Of a stretch of 64,000 nucleotides of DNA, positions 47,166 through 55,714 are shown one piece after another. A program made the translations under genes and the position numbers. Position 1 is the stretch's first letter, and every line of letters starts with the position of its first letter. The notes under the pieces were generated by a model. It saw nothing but the letters and a program-made list of their open reading frames with translations, did no database searches and was not told the DNA's origin. The DNA lies in assembly GCF_018531465.1 (NCBI RefSeq), contig NZ_JAHDTF010000015.1, positions 62,001-126,000 on the forward strand, read 5' to 3'. The DNA comes from Sphaerisporangium fuscum (GTDB lineage: Bacteria; Actinomycetota; Actinomycetes; Streptosporangiales; Streptosporangiaceae).

Positions 47166-48896
47166 TCAGGTGGCGTCCACACTCGACTGCTCACTCGCCT
47201 GAGGGGTCGAAGTCGCCGAGTCGGACGGGCCCGGCGTGGGGTCGGGATCCCGAGGCGGATCGGAGCCGGCGGGCGGGTCGTCCTGGCCGTCCCACGAGAT
47301 CGCGCAGGAGGGGCCGCCGGTCGCGGAACGCAAGGTCACCGTGGCCTTCCCGGGTTCCTCGGGCGCCGAGACGATCACGGTCAGCCGCGCTTTGACACCC
47401 GGCTTCAGCACCCCGCTCGCGGGGGTCACCGTCACCCCCGCGGTGGCGTTCGCCGACCACGCGACGGTCGCGTTCCTCGCCGAGACGAGGATCACACCCG
47501 AGCCTTCTCCGCCCAGCGGGCCGGGACAGGAGACCACGAGCTTCCCGGCGGGGGCCTGAGCCGGACGGCTGGGGGTGCGGGTCGCCGTCGGGAGCGACTG
47601 CCTCGGCCTCGCGCCGCCGGGCGACGGGGACGCGCCGGCCGTCCGCGCCGGCGTGGCGGACGGCGGCGGCGTGGCGGACGGCGCGGGCGTCTCCGTCTCC
47701 GCCGGCGCGTCCGAGGGCTGAGGGGCGTAGCTGATCTGCAGCTCGCCGGGGGTGTGACTGGGGAAGCGCAGCGTCTGCGTCGCGCCGCCGGGCGGCGAGC
47801 CGTCCCGTCCGCTCGCCACCACCATCGCGCCGGTCGCCACCAGGACACAGGCGACGGCGGCGAACACGGGGGCCGACCTGCGGGAAGCCTTGCGCGCCGC
47901 CTTCGCGGCCCGCTTGCCCGTCCCCGCCCGCCGGCCGCCCCGCCCGTCCGGGGACGGGTACGCGAGCGTGATCTCGGCGCGCTCCTGCCCGGCCCGGCGC
48001 TCGGCGACCACGCCGCGTTCCGGCGTGCGCCCGTGCCCGCCGCGGCGCTCGGCGGCGGCCACCGGGGGGAAGCCCTCCTTGTCGAACACGCCGGACGCCG
48101 CCATGATCGCCGTCCGGTCCGGGCCGCGCTCGGGCTGGGCGCAGGTCTCGGCGATCCTCCGGCGCAGTGACAGGGGAGGGAAGGCCACGGGCACGATGTC
48201 GAGCAGCCGCTCGGCCGACACCCGTCGGTGCCGGCCCTCCGTGCACTCCTTGCAGCCGATGATGTGCCGGGTCAGGCGGCGGCGCAACGCCTGGGGGAGC
48301 GGCCCCTCGATGGAGTCGAGCAGCGCCGAGAGGTCGGGGCAGTGCGCCCGTCCGGTCCTCGCGAGGATCACGGCGGCGGCGGCGTTCTCCAGATGGTCCC
48401 GGGCGCGGGCGAGCCGGCTCCCCGTCTGACGCGAAGTCAGGCCGAGCACCGTGCCGATCTCCGCGGGGGTGAGCTCGTGGCGCAGGGCCAGGAGCAGCAC
48501 CTCCCGATCCTTCTGCCCGAGCTCGGCCAGGGCCTCCCGCACGATCGCGGCGAGTTCCGGGTCGTCCTCGTTCCCTTCGAGGAACGGCTCGGCCGCCATG
48601 CCGGCCGCCGGCGTACGGCCCTGGCGGGACGCGCACTGGAAGCGCGTCAGCGCGTACAACCAGGCGCGCAGCCGGGACGGCTCGCGTAACTCACCGGCCC
48701 GGCCGGTGGCGGTGACGAGCGCGTCGTGGACGGAGTCGGCGGCGGCGTCGGTGTCCCCGAGCACCGAACAGGCGTAGTCATTGAGTCGGTCGGCGTATGC
48801 GTCGTAGAGGCCGTCCGCCGCGCGGCTCTCCGCACGGCACAGGGCCTCGACCAGTCGTTGATCGTCGGCACGGCCGACGCTCGGCCATCCGGGCAC
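47166..48896 (-). CDS. sigma-70-family factor fused to anti-sigma-like zinc motif, membrane helix and extracellular domain
   Basis: 576 residues. Sigma region 2 spans about residues 13-90 and region 4 about 113-175 (VREALAELGQKDREVLLLALRHELTPAEIGTVLGLT, shown by its ends). Directly after comes Cys186 and His211-x3-Cys215-x2-Cys218, the zinc pattern of ZAS anti-sigma factors. A basic, flexible stretch leads to one membrane helix (343-362), a Pro/Thr/Ser-rich stalk and an Ig-like beta domain near the C-terminus (about 465-555). A membrane-held sigma factor is therefore likely, perhaps freed by proteolysis. The GTG start has GGGGAGGAAG 5 bp upstream. Confidence 0.8.
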   Translation of the reverse strand: MPGWPSVGRADDQRLVEALCRAESRAADGLYDAYADRLNDYACSVLGDTDAAADSVHDALVTATGRAGELREPSRLRAWLYALTRFQCASRQGRTPAAGMAAEPFLEGNEDDPELAAIVREALAELGQKDREVLLLALRHELTPAEIGTVLGLTSRQTGSRLARARDHLENAAAAVILARTGRAHCPDLSALLDSIEGPLPQALRRRLTRHIIGCKECTEGRHRRVSAERLLDIVPVAFPPLSLRRRIAETCAQPERGPDRTAIMAASGVFDKEGFPPVAAAERRGGHGRTPERGVVAERRAGQERAEITLAYPSPDGRGGRRAGTGKRAAKAARKASRRSAPVFAAVACVLVATGAMVVASGRDGSPPGGATQTLRFPSHTPGELQISYAPQPSDAPAETETPAPSATPPPSATPARTAGASPSPGGARPRQSLPTATRTPSRPAQAPAGKLVVSCPGPLGGEGSGVILVSARNATVAWSANATAGVTVTPASGVLKPGVKARLTVIVSAPEEPGKATVTLRSATGGPSCAISWDGQDDPPAGSDPPRDPDPTPGPSDSATSTPQASEQSSVDAT

Positions 48897-49247
48897 GAAT
48901 CTTCCTCCCCGCAGGACGGGTACCTGGCTTTCCGGTCGCGTACTTCGCGAGAATTTCCCCTGCCCGCGCCAGGCCCCACACGCGTAGGACGCCCGTTACC
49001 CGGGACTGGTTCACCCCGAATTATTTGATAATCAGCAGGTATGAGCTGGGAAAATGGCGTTTTTAGGGGTTCCTGGGACTGCTGTTTCGAGACATCACTG
49101 ATGAGGTGAGGACCGGTCACGCGGTCGTGCCGACGCGGTGACGCTCCGCGATCGATCCGCCGCCCGGACCCGCAAAGTCGAAAGGCGCCCGATCCCGGAC
49201 CCGCGGGGGACCGGGATCGGGCGCCTAAGCCCGGGCCGTCGCCGGTG
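48897..49247. other. gene-free interval
   Basis: 351 bp between the VWA gene and the sigma-fusion gene, both on the minus strand. It holds the terminator at 49184-49227 and an AT-richer stretch around 49010-49060 (TTATTTGATAATCAG) that may serve as the promoter of the sigma-fusion gene. No gene is supported. Confidence 0.5.
49184..49227 (-). terminator. 16 bp hairpin terminator after the SBP-VWA gene
   Basis: Perfect 16 bp arms (AGGCGCCCGATCCCGG / CCGGGATCGGGCGCCT) with a 12-base loop, 20 bp after the stop of the minus-strand gene. TTTCGACTTT follows in the direction of transcription. Confidence 0.85.
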
Positions 49248-51047
49248 CTAGCTCGCACTGGCCTTGCACTTCGGGGCGCAGATGCGGCGGGAGATGCCCT
49301 CGAGGAAGACCTTGCGGATCTCCAGCGCGGTGTTCGGGAAGAACGCCTGCCCCTGCGTCGCCTTGGCGATCGCCTGCATCTGCCGCCGGCCGGCCGCGTC
49401 GTCGGCGCCGAGCGCGACGATGATGATGCTGATCGGCTGGGCCGGGTCGAACTCCTGGCGGAGCTTCTTCAGGATCGCGGCGTTGGAGATGCCGCCCTCG
49501 GGATCGTCGTTGCCGACACCGTCGGTGAACACCAGGATCGTGTTGATCTTGTCGGCCTCGTACTCCGCCTTCATCTTGTCGTAGGCGGCGGCCAGGGTGT
49601 CGTTCAGGCCGGTGTCACCGGTGGCCTTCGCCCTGATGGCGGCGAGCTGCCGGATGACCGCCTCCCGGCGGGTGACACCGCCGAGCTTCGCGCCGATCGG
49701 ACCGATCGGCACCGCCTCGCGGTAGTCGACGCCCTTGCCGTCGAGGTTGGTCGAGAAGATCCAGGTGCCGAGCTCGGTCTTGTCCGGGAACAGCTTCAGT
49801 CCCTCGGTGGCCGTCTGCGCGATCAGATGCATGCGGTCCCCGGGAACGCCGACGGCGGGCAGCGCCATGGTGCCCGAGATGTCGAGCAGGGCCAGGATGC
49901 GGCTGCCGAGCCTGAGCCGGGACCACGCCTGCGACAGCTTCGTCACCGAGGAGGCCTGCGGGGTCTTCAGGGCGCGGGGCGTGGCCGGCTGCAGCCCGTT
50001 GGCCGGGCTGAGCGCGCCGCCCCCCTTGCCGTCGGGGGTGCGGAAGCCGTACTCGCGGACCGTCTGCTGCCCCTGCGTGGTGGACAGCGCGGCGGCGAAG
50101 TCCTTCGCGGCGTCCTGGGTGGCCTTGTCCTTGGCGGTCACCACGACCGGGTAGTCGAGGCTGATCGTGCCCTCCGCAGGGTAGAGCGCGACGATCTGCC
50201 CGGGCTTGCCCTTGGCGTTGTACGCCCAGATCGCCTGCTCGGAGGCGATGCCGATCGGGGCGCGCGAGGACTGCTTGGCCATGCTCGCGAACATGTTGCC
50301 CGGGGTGGTCACGGCGCTCTCCGACAACTGCCGCAGCACGCCCACGAGCTGCTCCTCGCCGGAGCCCGACGCCTGGAGCACGCTCGAACCCGCCAGCAGG
50401 GCGCTCAGCCCGGCCGCGTTGACCGTCGGGTCCAGCGGCAGGACGCGGATCTTACGTCCCAGGCCGTCGGGGGTGGCGGCGTTCGCGGCCGACATCAGGC
50501 CGCTCCAGCTCGCCTCGCCGAACGCGCTGCGCAGCCTCTCGACCACGGTCTTCGGCGCGGCGAGGACCACCGGTGAGCGGGCCACCGAGCCGACCGGCGC
50601 CGGCAGGCCCGCGGCCTTCTGGCCCGAGCTCAGCTTGGCCAGCCAGAGGCTGGAGTCGGGGATCCAGACGTCGGCGTCGAACTTGCCGCTCGTCACACCG
50701 GACCCGGCGATGGCACTGGTGACGCCCGCCGGATCGGCGGCCTTCACCGAGGCCGCGACGCACCTGCCGTCCACGGTCGCGCCGGACTTGTTGTAGGCCT
50801 CCGCGAACTTGGTCATGGCGGGCTCGATGTCGGGGGAGGCGACCACGCGCAGCGCGAGTTTGCCGCCGCCGCAACCCTCGTCGCGGGTCACGATCACGTA
50901 CGCGGCGACGCCCAGCAGCACGGCGAGCGCGACTGCTCCGGCCAGGGGTACCAGCACCTTGCCCCGGCTCGCGCGGCGACGGCCTGTCGGCTGCTGATAA
51001 GGGTTGTAGCCGCCTTCCAGCTCGTCTGTACGGTGACGTCCGCCCAC
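49248..51047 (-). CDS. membrane-anchored solute-binding/VWA domain fusion
   Basis: 599 residues. A membrane helix at 31-53 places the rest outside. Residues about 60-345 look like a periplasmic-binding-protein fold (type 2: LRVVASPDIEPAMTKFAEAYNKSG; later WAYNAKGKPGQIVALYPAEG and SLDYPVVVTAKD). Residues about 375-590 form a von Willebrand A domain with a MIDAS-like DISGT (Asp389, Ser391, Thr393), GDTGLNDTL and ILVFTDGVGND. Actinobacterial proteins with this 'substrate-binding and VWA' layout are common but uncharacterised. The start is GTG at 51047. No transporter partner is encoded beside it. Confidence 0.82.
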   Translation of the reverse strand: MGGRHRTDELEGGYNPYQQPTGRRRASRGKVLVPLAGAVALAVLLGVAAYVIVTRDEGCGGGKLALRVVASPDIEPAMTKFAEAYNKSGATVDGRCVAASVKAADPAGVTSAIAGSGVTSGKFDADVWIPDSSLWLAKLSSGQKAAGLPAPVGSVARSPVVLAAPKTVVERLRSAFGEASWSGLMSAANAATPDGLGRKIRVLPLDPTVNAAGLSALLAGSSVLQASGSGEEQLVGVLRQLSESAVTTPGNMFASMAKQSSRAPIGIASEQAIWAYNAKGKPGQIVALYPAEGTISLDYPVVVTAKDKATQDAAKDFAAALSTTQGQQTVREYGFRTPDGKGGGALSPANGLQPATPRALKTPQASSVTKLSQAWSRLRLGSRILALLDISGTMALPAVGVPGDRMHLIAQTATEGLKLFPDKTELGTWIFSTNLDGKGVDYREAVPIGPIGAKLGGVTRREAVIRQLAAIRAKATGDTGLNDTLAAAYDKMKAEYEADKINTILVFTDGVGNDDPEGGISNAAILKKLRQEFDPAQPISIIIVALGADDAAGRRQMQAIAKATQGQAFFPNTALEIRKVFLEGISRRICAPKCKASAS

Positions 51048-51486
51048 GGTGGCCTCTTAAAGGTCGATCTTTTCCCGGCATCGCGCGCTTTCCAGCGACC
51101 ATATAGGGAGATCGCGGGTAATGCTTACGGAACCATAGCGTTAGGGGTTATTGGCGCAAAACCGATCATTTCCAGGTGTGATTACCCTCAGCACCCGGAT
51201 CCGGCGAACCACGTGACACCGTTCCGGGAGTGTTTCCGCAGGTCCGTCCGAGAGATCCGCCTCTCGGCCGCGCGCCCCGGCGCCGGTCGGCGCGCTGACG
51301 GTTCCCCAGGGGCTTCGGCGGGGAATGTGGGCCGCGGGGTGCTCTGGGACGCGTGGCGGGGTACGGGTCAGATGGTTCCGTGGGATCCATGTCAGGGGTC
51401 GGTGGTGGTTCGCCGAGACCTTCGGCAGGGTGCGGCGGCGGTTGCCCGGGTCCTTGGCTACCCCCTCGCCGGTGGGCGAGCGGGCT
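51048..51486. other. gene-free interval
   Basis: 439 bp upstream of the VWA gene and downstream of the cation-transporter gene. AT-richer around 51110-51180, where the VWA promoter may lie. No convincing gene, RNA or repeat was seen. Confidence 0.5.
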
Positions 51487-52128
51487 TCAGTGGGAGCAGG
51501 AGTGGCCGCGCCAGGCCCGGCACCCCTCCTGGACGGCCACCACCGCGAGCATGATCGCGACGAGCGGGTCGAGCCACCACAGGCCGAACGAGGTCGCGGT
51601 GAGCCCGGCCAGGACGCAGCCGGCGACGATGGCGCACAGAAGGTTCTGCGTGCCCTCGCCCCTGGTCGCCGCCGAGCCGAGCCGGGCGCCGAGCCGGCGT
51701 TTGGCCAGGCCGAGCGCCGGCATGCTCACCAGGCTGACCGCCGTGACGACGATGCCCAGCGCGGTCGGCGCCGAACGCTCGCCCGCCACCAGGTCGTAGC
51801 TCACGTGCAGCACGAGATAGGGCGCGAGCAGCCAGAAACTGACCGCCACCGCCCTGCAGGCCCGCCGCTCGGCGGTGCCGGAGTGGAGCCGGCGCCCGGT
51901 GAAACGCCAGATCACGATCAGGCTGGCCAGCGCCTCGACCAGCGAGGACCACCCCCACCCGATGAGCGCGACGGAATGGGCCGCCAGCCCTGCCGCCAGC
52001 CCGAGCGAACTCTCGGCGCCCAGCCACATCAGGGTGGCGACCGACAGGGCCCTCGCCGTGCGCGCGTCACGCAGCCACGACGCCGCCGGGGCCGAGGGCG
52101 GCGCCTGCGTATGCTGATCTGGCACCAT
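51487..52128 (-). CDS. cation diffusion facilitator-like transporter
   Basis: 213 residues with about five or six membrane helices, shorter than typical CDF exporters because the cytoplasmic C-terminal domain is absent; it ends in GHSCSH. Helix 2 carries AAHSVALIGWGWSSLVEALASL, which matches the HSxALxxDxxxxxxD layout of CDF transporters but with Gly/Trp in place of the first Asp. Metal transport is therefore possible but the site is altered. The ATG at 52128 gives the conserved start; upstream in-frame sequence is arginine-rich and unlikely to be coding. Confidence 0.75.
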   Translation of the reverse strand: MVPDQHTQAPPSAPAASWLRDARTARALSVATLMWLGAESSLGLAAGLAAHSVALIGWGWSSLVEALASLIVIWRFTGRRLHSGTAERRACRAVAVSFWLLAPYLVLHVSYDLVAGERSAPTALGIVVTAVSLVSMPALGLAKRRLGARLGSAATRGEGTQNLLCAIVAGCVLAGLTATSFGLWWLDPLVAIMLAVVAVQEGCRAWRGHSCSH

Positions 52129-52566
52129 CGCCCCCGATCGTCGGAACCGGCCGTACACAGCGCTTCGTAGTCTAGCGATTACCTTCTGTGTCGAACGGCT
52201 CGTCCGGCAGCCTGTGGACAACCGGACCTTGCCCGGCCGTTGCCGAGCATCTGATGAGCCGTGTCGGTGGGGCGGTGGGAGGCGAGGGCGTCTTCTCCGG
52301 CATTTCCCTTTCACGCCGATGGTGTGGTCGTAACGGGTGTACGGCTGTTGTCGGGTGCCTGATGGTTCGCGCCGGTGTGAGTGACAGGTGGGGGGTTCTG
52401 GGTCCCGGTATTTGGTGGCCCGTGCCGATATGCGGGGGTGAGGTCACTGGTCTGGTGGGTGGCGCCACCGTCCGGTGTCCGTGCTGGTGTGAGCCCGAGT
52501 GTCAATCTTGTCCGGACGGCGGTGGCCGTGGGACCGTTCCAGGGCCGTCTTCACAGAGGAGAGCCA
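52129..52566. other. gene-free interval with strong strand bias
   Basis: 438 bp between divergent genes. The plus strand is unusually G/T-rich from about 52290 to 52510 (repeated GGTGTGAG and GGTGGC words), which creates long Pro/Thr/His minus-strand frames that I do not accept as genes. AGAGGAG just before 52567 serves the next gene. Confidence 0.5.
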
Positions 52567-53379
52567 GTGCCCTTCACGCCGAGCCATGTCGCCGCGGTGA
52601 TCCCGCTCGTCTCCTCGCGTGCGACGCGCCGGGTGCTCGACCCGTGGGCGCTGGCCGTGGGGTCGATGGTGCCCGACCTGCCGATGTTCCTGCCCTACCT
52701 CACGGACTACACCGGGTGGCACTCACCCAAGGGGGTCGTCACCACCGACGTGGTGGCGGTCATGGTGCTGCTGGCGCTCTTCGAGTTCGTCTTCCGTGAC
52801 CCGCTCACCGCGCTGTCCCCCGCTCCGATCGCGGCACGCGTCGCCGCGCTGCCCGGGCCGTCCTGGCGCAGGTTCCCCACCATCGTCCTGGGGGCCGCGG
52901 TCGGGGCGGCCACCCACGTGTTCTGGGATTCCTTCACCCACAGCTGGGGTGCCGAGTTCTGGGGATGGAGCTGGATGACCGCCCCGGTGTTCGGCTGGCT
53001 CACCGGGTTCCGCCTGATGCAGTACGCCTCCTCGGTCGCCGGGCTGGCCGTGGTCGCCTGGTGGGCGGCCCGCGCCCTGCGCTCGCCGGCCGCCGCACCC
53101 GGCACCAACGGCGCGCGCGGCCGTGGCGGGGACGGCGGCGAGGTCTCCCGGCCGGTGCTGCCGGTCGTCGTACGGCGTGGCGTGCTGGCCGGCACGGCCG
53201 TGACGGCGTGCCTCGCCTCGGGGTTGTGGACCCTGGTCGACCCGCCCAACCCGGCCTTCGGCTGGGCCGGGGTGATCACCAAGACCGGGGTCGGCCTGCT
53301 GGTCGGCACCTGCGGGGCGCTCACCGTGTACGTCCTGCTGTGGCAGCTCGCGCGGGCCATACGCTTGTCTCGTGCCTGA
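52567..53379 (+). CDS. DUF4184-family membrane protein
   Basis: 270 residues. It starts with VPFTPSHVAAVIPL, the signature of DUF4184 (normally MPFTxSHxAAxxP), and has about five or six membrane helices; conserved polar segments GSMVPDLPMFLPYL and THVFWDSFTHSWG resemble the LexA-binding/YdjM-like metal-dependent hydrolase fold of membrane origin. The function is unknown. The GTG start has AGAGGAG 6 bp upstream. The next gene begins 8 bp before its stop codon, so the two may be co-translated. Confidence 0.85.
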   Translation: MPFTPSHVAAVIPLVSSRATRRVLDPWALAVGSMVPDLPMFLPYLTDYTGWHSPKGVVTTDVVAVMVLLALFEFVFRDPLTALSPAPIAARVAALPGPSWRRFPTIVLGAAVGAATHVFWDSFTHSWGAEFWGWSWMTAPVFGWLTGFRLMQYASSVAGLAVVAWWAARALRSPAAAPGTNGARGRGGDGGEVSRPVLPVVVRRGVLAGTAVTACLASGLWTLVDPPNPAFGWAGVITKTGVGLLVGTCGALTVYVLLWQLARAIRLSRA

Positions 53380-54235
53380 GCTCATACCGGTGGAAGACGC
53401 CGCCGACCCCCGGCTGGCCGATTACGTACGGCTGCGCGACGTCGAGCTGCGCAAGAGCCTGGAGGCCGAGCGAGGCCTTTTCATGGCCGAGGGCGAGAAG
53501 GTCATCAGGCGGGCCGTCGCCGCCGGGTACCCCATCCGGTCGGTGCTGACGACGCCCCGATGGCTGCCCGGGCTGGCCGACGTGCTCGGCGAGGCGCGCG
53601 TCTACCTGGTCTCCGACGAGGTGATGGAGGGCATCGCCGGATTCGCCGTGCACAGGGGCGCGCTCGCCTCCATGGCCCGGCTGGAACTGCCGCCGGTCCG
53701 CGATCTCCTGGCCGGCGAGCCGGGGCCCGATCCCCGCTTCGGCCCCCGCGCCGGCGGCCCGCCCCGGCGCGTCCTCGTCCTGGAGGACCTGGTCGACCAC
53801 GGCAACGTCGGCGCGATCTTCCGCTGTGCCGCCGCTCTCGGTGTCGAGGCCGTCGTCCTGTCGCCGCGCTGCGCCGACCCGCTGTACCGCAGGTCGGTGA
53901 AGGTGTCGATGGGCGCGGTGTTCGCCGTGCCGTACTCCCGGATGACCGACTGGCACCACGGTCTGGACGACCTGCGGGCCTGTGGGTTCCAGCTCCTCGC
54001 CCTGACCCCGGACCAGTCGGCCGTGCCCATCGACAAGGTGCCGAGGGGGGAGCGGGTCGCCCTCATGCTCGGCTCCGAGGGCGACGGCCTGTCCTCCCGC
54101 TGGCTCCGCGAGGCCGACCAGCCGGTGTGCATCCCGATGAGCTCCGCCGCGATGGAGCTCGGTGTCGACTCCCTGAACGTGGTCGCCGCCGCCGCCATCG
54201 CCTGCCATGGCCTGATGCGCGGGCAGGACGCCTGA
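53372..54235 (+). CDS. SpoU/TrmH-family RNA 2'-O-methyltransferase
   Basis: 287 residues: an N-terminal substrate-binding domain (about 1-100) and the C-terminal SPOUT knot. Motifs are LEDLVDHGNVGAIFRCAAALG (about 137-157), MLGSEGDGLSSRWLREAD (motif 2) and IPMSSAAMELGVDSLNVVAAAAI (motif 3 with the invariant SLNV). It methylates a ribose in tRNA or rRNA using SAM. The start is GTG at 53372, overlapping the previous gene by 8 bp. Confidence 0.9.
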   Translation: MPELIPVEDAADPRLADYVRLRDVELRKSLEAERGLFMAEGEKVIRRAVAAGYPIRSVLTTPRWLPGLADVLGEARVYLVSDEVMEGIAGFAVHRGALASMARLELPPVRDLLAGEPGPDPRFGPRAGGPPRRVLVLEDLVDHGNVGAIFRCAAALGVEAVVLSPRCADPLYRRSVKVSMGAVFAVPYSRMTDWHHGLDDLRACGFQLLALTPDQSAVPIDKVPRGERVALMLGSEGDGLSSRWLREADQPVCIPMSSAAMELGVDSLNVVAAAAIACHGLMRGQDA

Positions 54236-54252
54236 TCGCCGCGCCTGCACTC

Positions 54253-54349
54253 ATGGTCTCGCTCCGCTCGGCGGGCTCGGTGCCTGCTTGAGGGGGCGAG
54301 CTCTGTTCGATGGTCTCGCTCCGCTCGGCGGGCTCGGGGCCTGCTTGAG
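54253..54349. repeat. two direct repeats, 57 bp period
   Basis: Forty-base copies beginning ATGGTCTCGCTCCGCTCGG and ending CTGCTTGAG occur at 54253-54292 and 54310-54349 and differ at one position. They lie in the 3' region between convergent genes and are non-coding. Confidence 0.7.
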
Positions 54350-54424
54350 GCGGCGGCTTTCGTCGTCGTCCGGGCTCGTCCCTCACCCTCCCTCCTCCTC
54401 AAGCCACCGCCGGCCCCGAGCCGG

Positions 54425-55246
54425 TCAGGCGTCGGTGGCGGTGTCCAGGAGGTTGCGGGCGGTGCGGTAGCGCGCCGCGTCGCTCTTCTCGCCGAGGAGC
54501 GCGCCGACGAGGGTGTGGCCCTCCCGCTCGGCGACGAACATCAGGCAGAACCCGGCCTTCTTGGTGTAACCGGTCTTCATGCCCTCCGCCTCGTCGGGCA
54601 GCAGGCGGTTGCTGTTGTGCCAGGTGTGGGCCCGGTGCGCCGCGGTCTTGCCGACGCGGTACTTCTCGGTGCGGGCGATCGTCGCGATGACGGGGTCCTT
54701 GAGGGCGGCCTCGGCGAGGGTGACCTGGTCCTTGGCCGTGGAGTAGTCACCGCCGGTCTGCGGGAGACCGTCGGGGTTGGTGTAGTTGGTGTCGGCCATG
54801 CCGAGGGCACGGGCGGTGCTGTTCATCTTCGCCACGAACGCCTTCTCGCCCGGCCCGTACCGCCGGGCCAGGGCGCCCGCCGCGTCCGCGCCCGAGGGGA
54901 GCAGCAGGCCGTACAGCAGGTCGCGCACGGTCAGGCGTTCGCCGCCCCGCAGCCCCGCGGCGGTGGCTCCGCTCTCGGCCGCGTGCCGGACGTCGGCCTT
55001 GGAGACCGTCACCACGTCGTCGAGCGAGGCGGCGCGGCGCACGACGTAGGCAGTCATGATCTTGGTCAGGCTCGCCACGGGCACCCGGCGCGTCTCTCGC
55101 TTGGCGAAACGGACCGTTCCCGTCGTGGCGTCGACCAGGTAGACCTCCTTGGCGGTGACCTGGGGAGCGGACCGGGCGAGAGCCGGGTCGACCAGGCCGA
55201 CGGCCGCCAGGGTGGCGGCGAGGAGGGAGAGAACCACCATGCGCAT
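54425..55246 (-). CDS. D-alanyl-D-alanine carboxypeptidase family protein (S11)
   Basis: 273 residues. A signal peptide (MRMVVLSLLAATLAAVGLVDPALA) is followed by the S11 peptidase domain. The active-site Ser-Lys is VASLTKIMTAY, the second motif is PSGADAAG (SGA rather than SGN) and the third is GMKTGYTKKAG. Members trim pentapeptide stems of peptidoglycan. The substitution in the second motif may alter activity or beta-lactam sensitivity. It lacks the C-terminal membrane anchor of PBP5, so it would be released or loosely bound. Confidence 0.87.
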   Translation of the reverse strand: MRMVVLSLLAATLAAVGLVDPALARSAPQVTAKEVYLVDATTGTVRFAKRETRRVPVASLTKIMTAYVVRRAASLDDVVTVSKADVRHAAESGATAAGLRGGERLTVRDLLYGLLLPSGADAAGALARRYGPGEKAFVAKMNSTARALGMADTNYTNPDGLPQTGGDYSTAKDQVTLAEAALKDPVIATIARTEKYRVGKTAAHRAHTWHNSNRLLPDEAEGMKTGYTKKAGFCLMFVAEREGHTLVGALLGEKSDAARYRTARNLLDTATDA

Positions 55247-55381
55247 CCGGTAATGATCGCACGTCTGCGGACATACCGGCCCCGGGTCTGTCCCGGTGTC
55301 TCCTCCGGAGGCTGCAAGCCGACGGCAAGTAGGAGGCAACCCCCGCCCGCTACACCTTTGAATGGACGAAAGGGGAGGGAC

Positions 55382-55714
55382 ATGGGAGCGCGCGGCGGCC
55401 GAAGGCCTGCGGGCGGAGCGGTGTCGGTCATCACGGGCGGGGCGGCCACCATCGCGAAGCTGCTGGTCGCGTGCCTCGCCTTCGCCGGGGCGTACCTCGG
55501 CGCGACGGCGGAGGAGCGAGACGCCGGAGCCGCGGCCACCGCGACCGTGATCCTCACCGCACCCGCCACGGTGATCGGCCCCGCCGACACCGCTCACCCC
55601 GGTCGTGGGGCCGGCAGGGGCGGGCCCGCGGGCCGTGCCGGAAGGACCGGCCATCACGCCGACCGCCACCTGAAACGCGAAGTCAGAGTTCGAGGGATGT
55701 ACGGGCGGCGGTGA
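55382..55714 (+). CDS. hypothetical small membrane protein
   Basis: 110 residues with one hydrophobic segment (about 22-42, ATIAKLLVACLAFAGAYLG) and an Ala/Gly/Arg-rich tail. GGGGAGG lies just before the ATG, which argues for a real gene. The last 32 bp overlap the end of the convergent BTAD regulator gene. The tail composition is unremarkable, so only the start region supports it. Function unknown. Confidence 0.5.
   Translation: MGARGGRRPAGGAVSVITGGAATIAKLLVACLAFAGAYLGATAEERDAGAAATATVILTAPATVIGPADTAHPGRGAGRGGPAGRAGRTGHHADRHLKREVRVRGMYGRR

Noticed and set aside
52172..52505. Two Pro/Thr/His-rich minus-strand frames
   Set aside because: They arise from a strongly G/T-biased stretch; there is no ribosome-binding site, and amino acid content is that of a low-complexity shadow.
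54515..55381. Upstream extension of the small membrane protein reading frame through the carboxypeptidase
   Set aside because: It is antisense to the carboxypeptidase; the ATG at 55382 with GGGGAGG is the only supported start.
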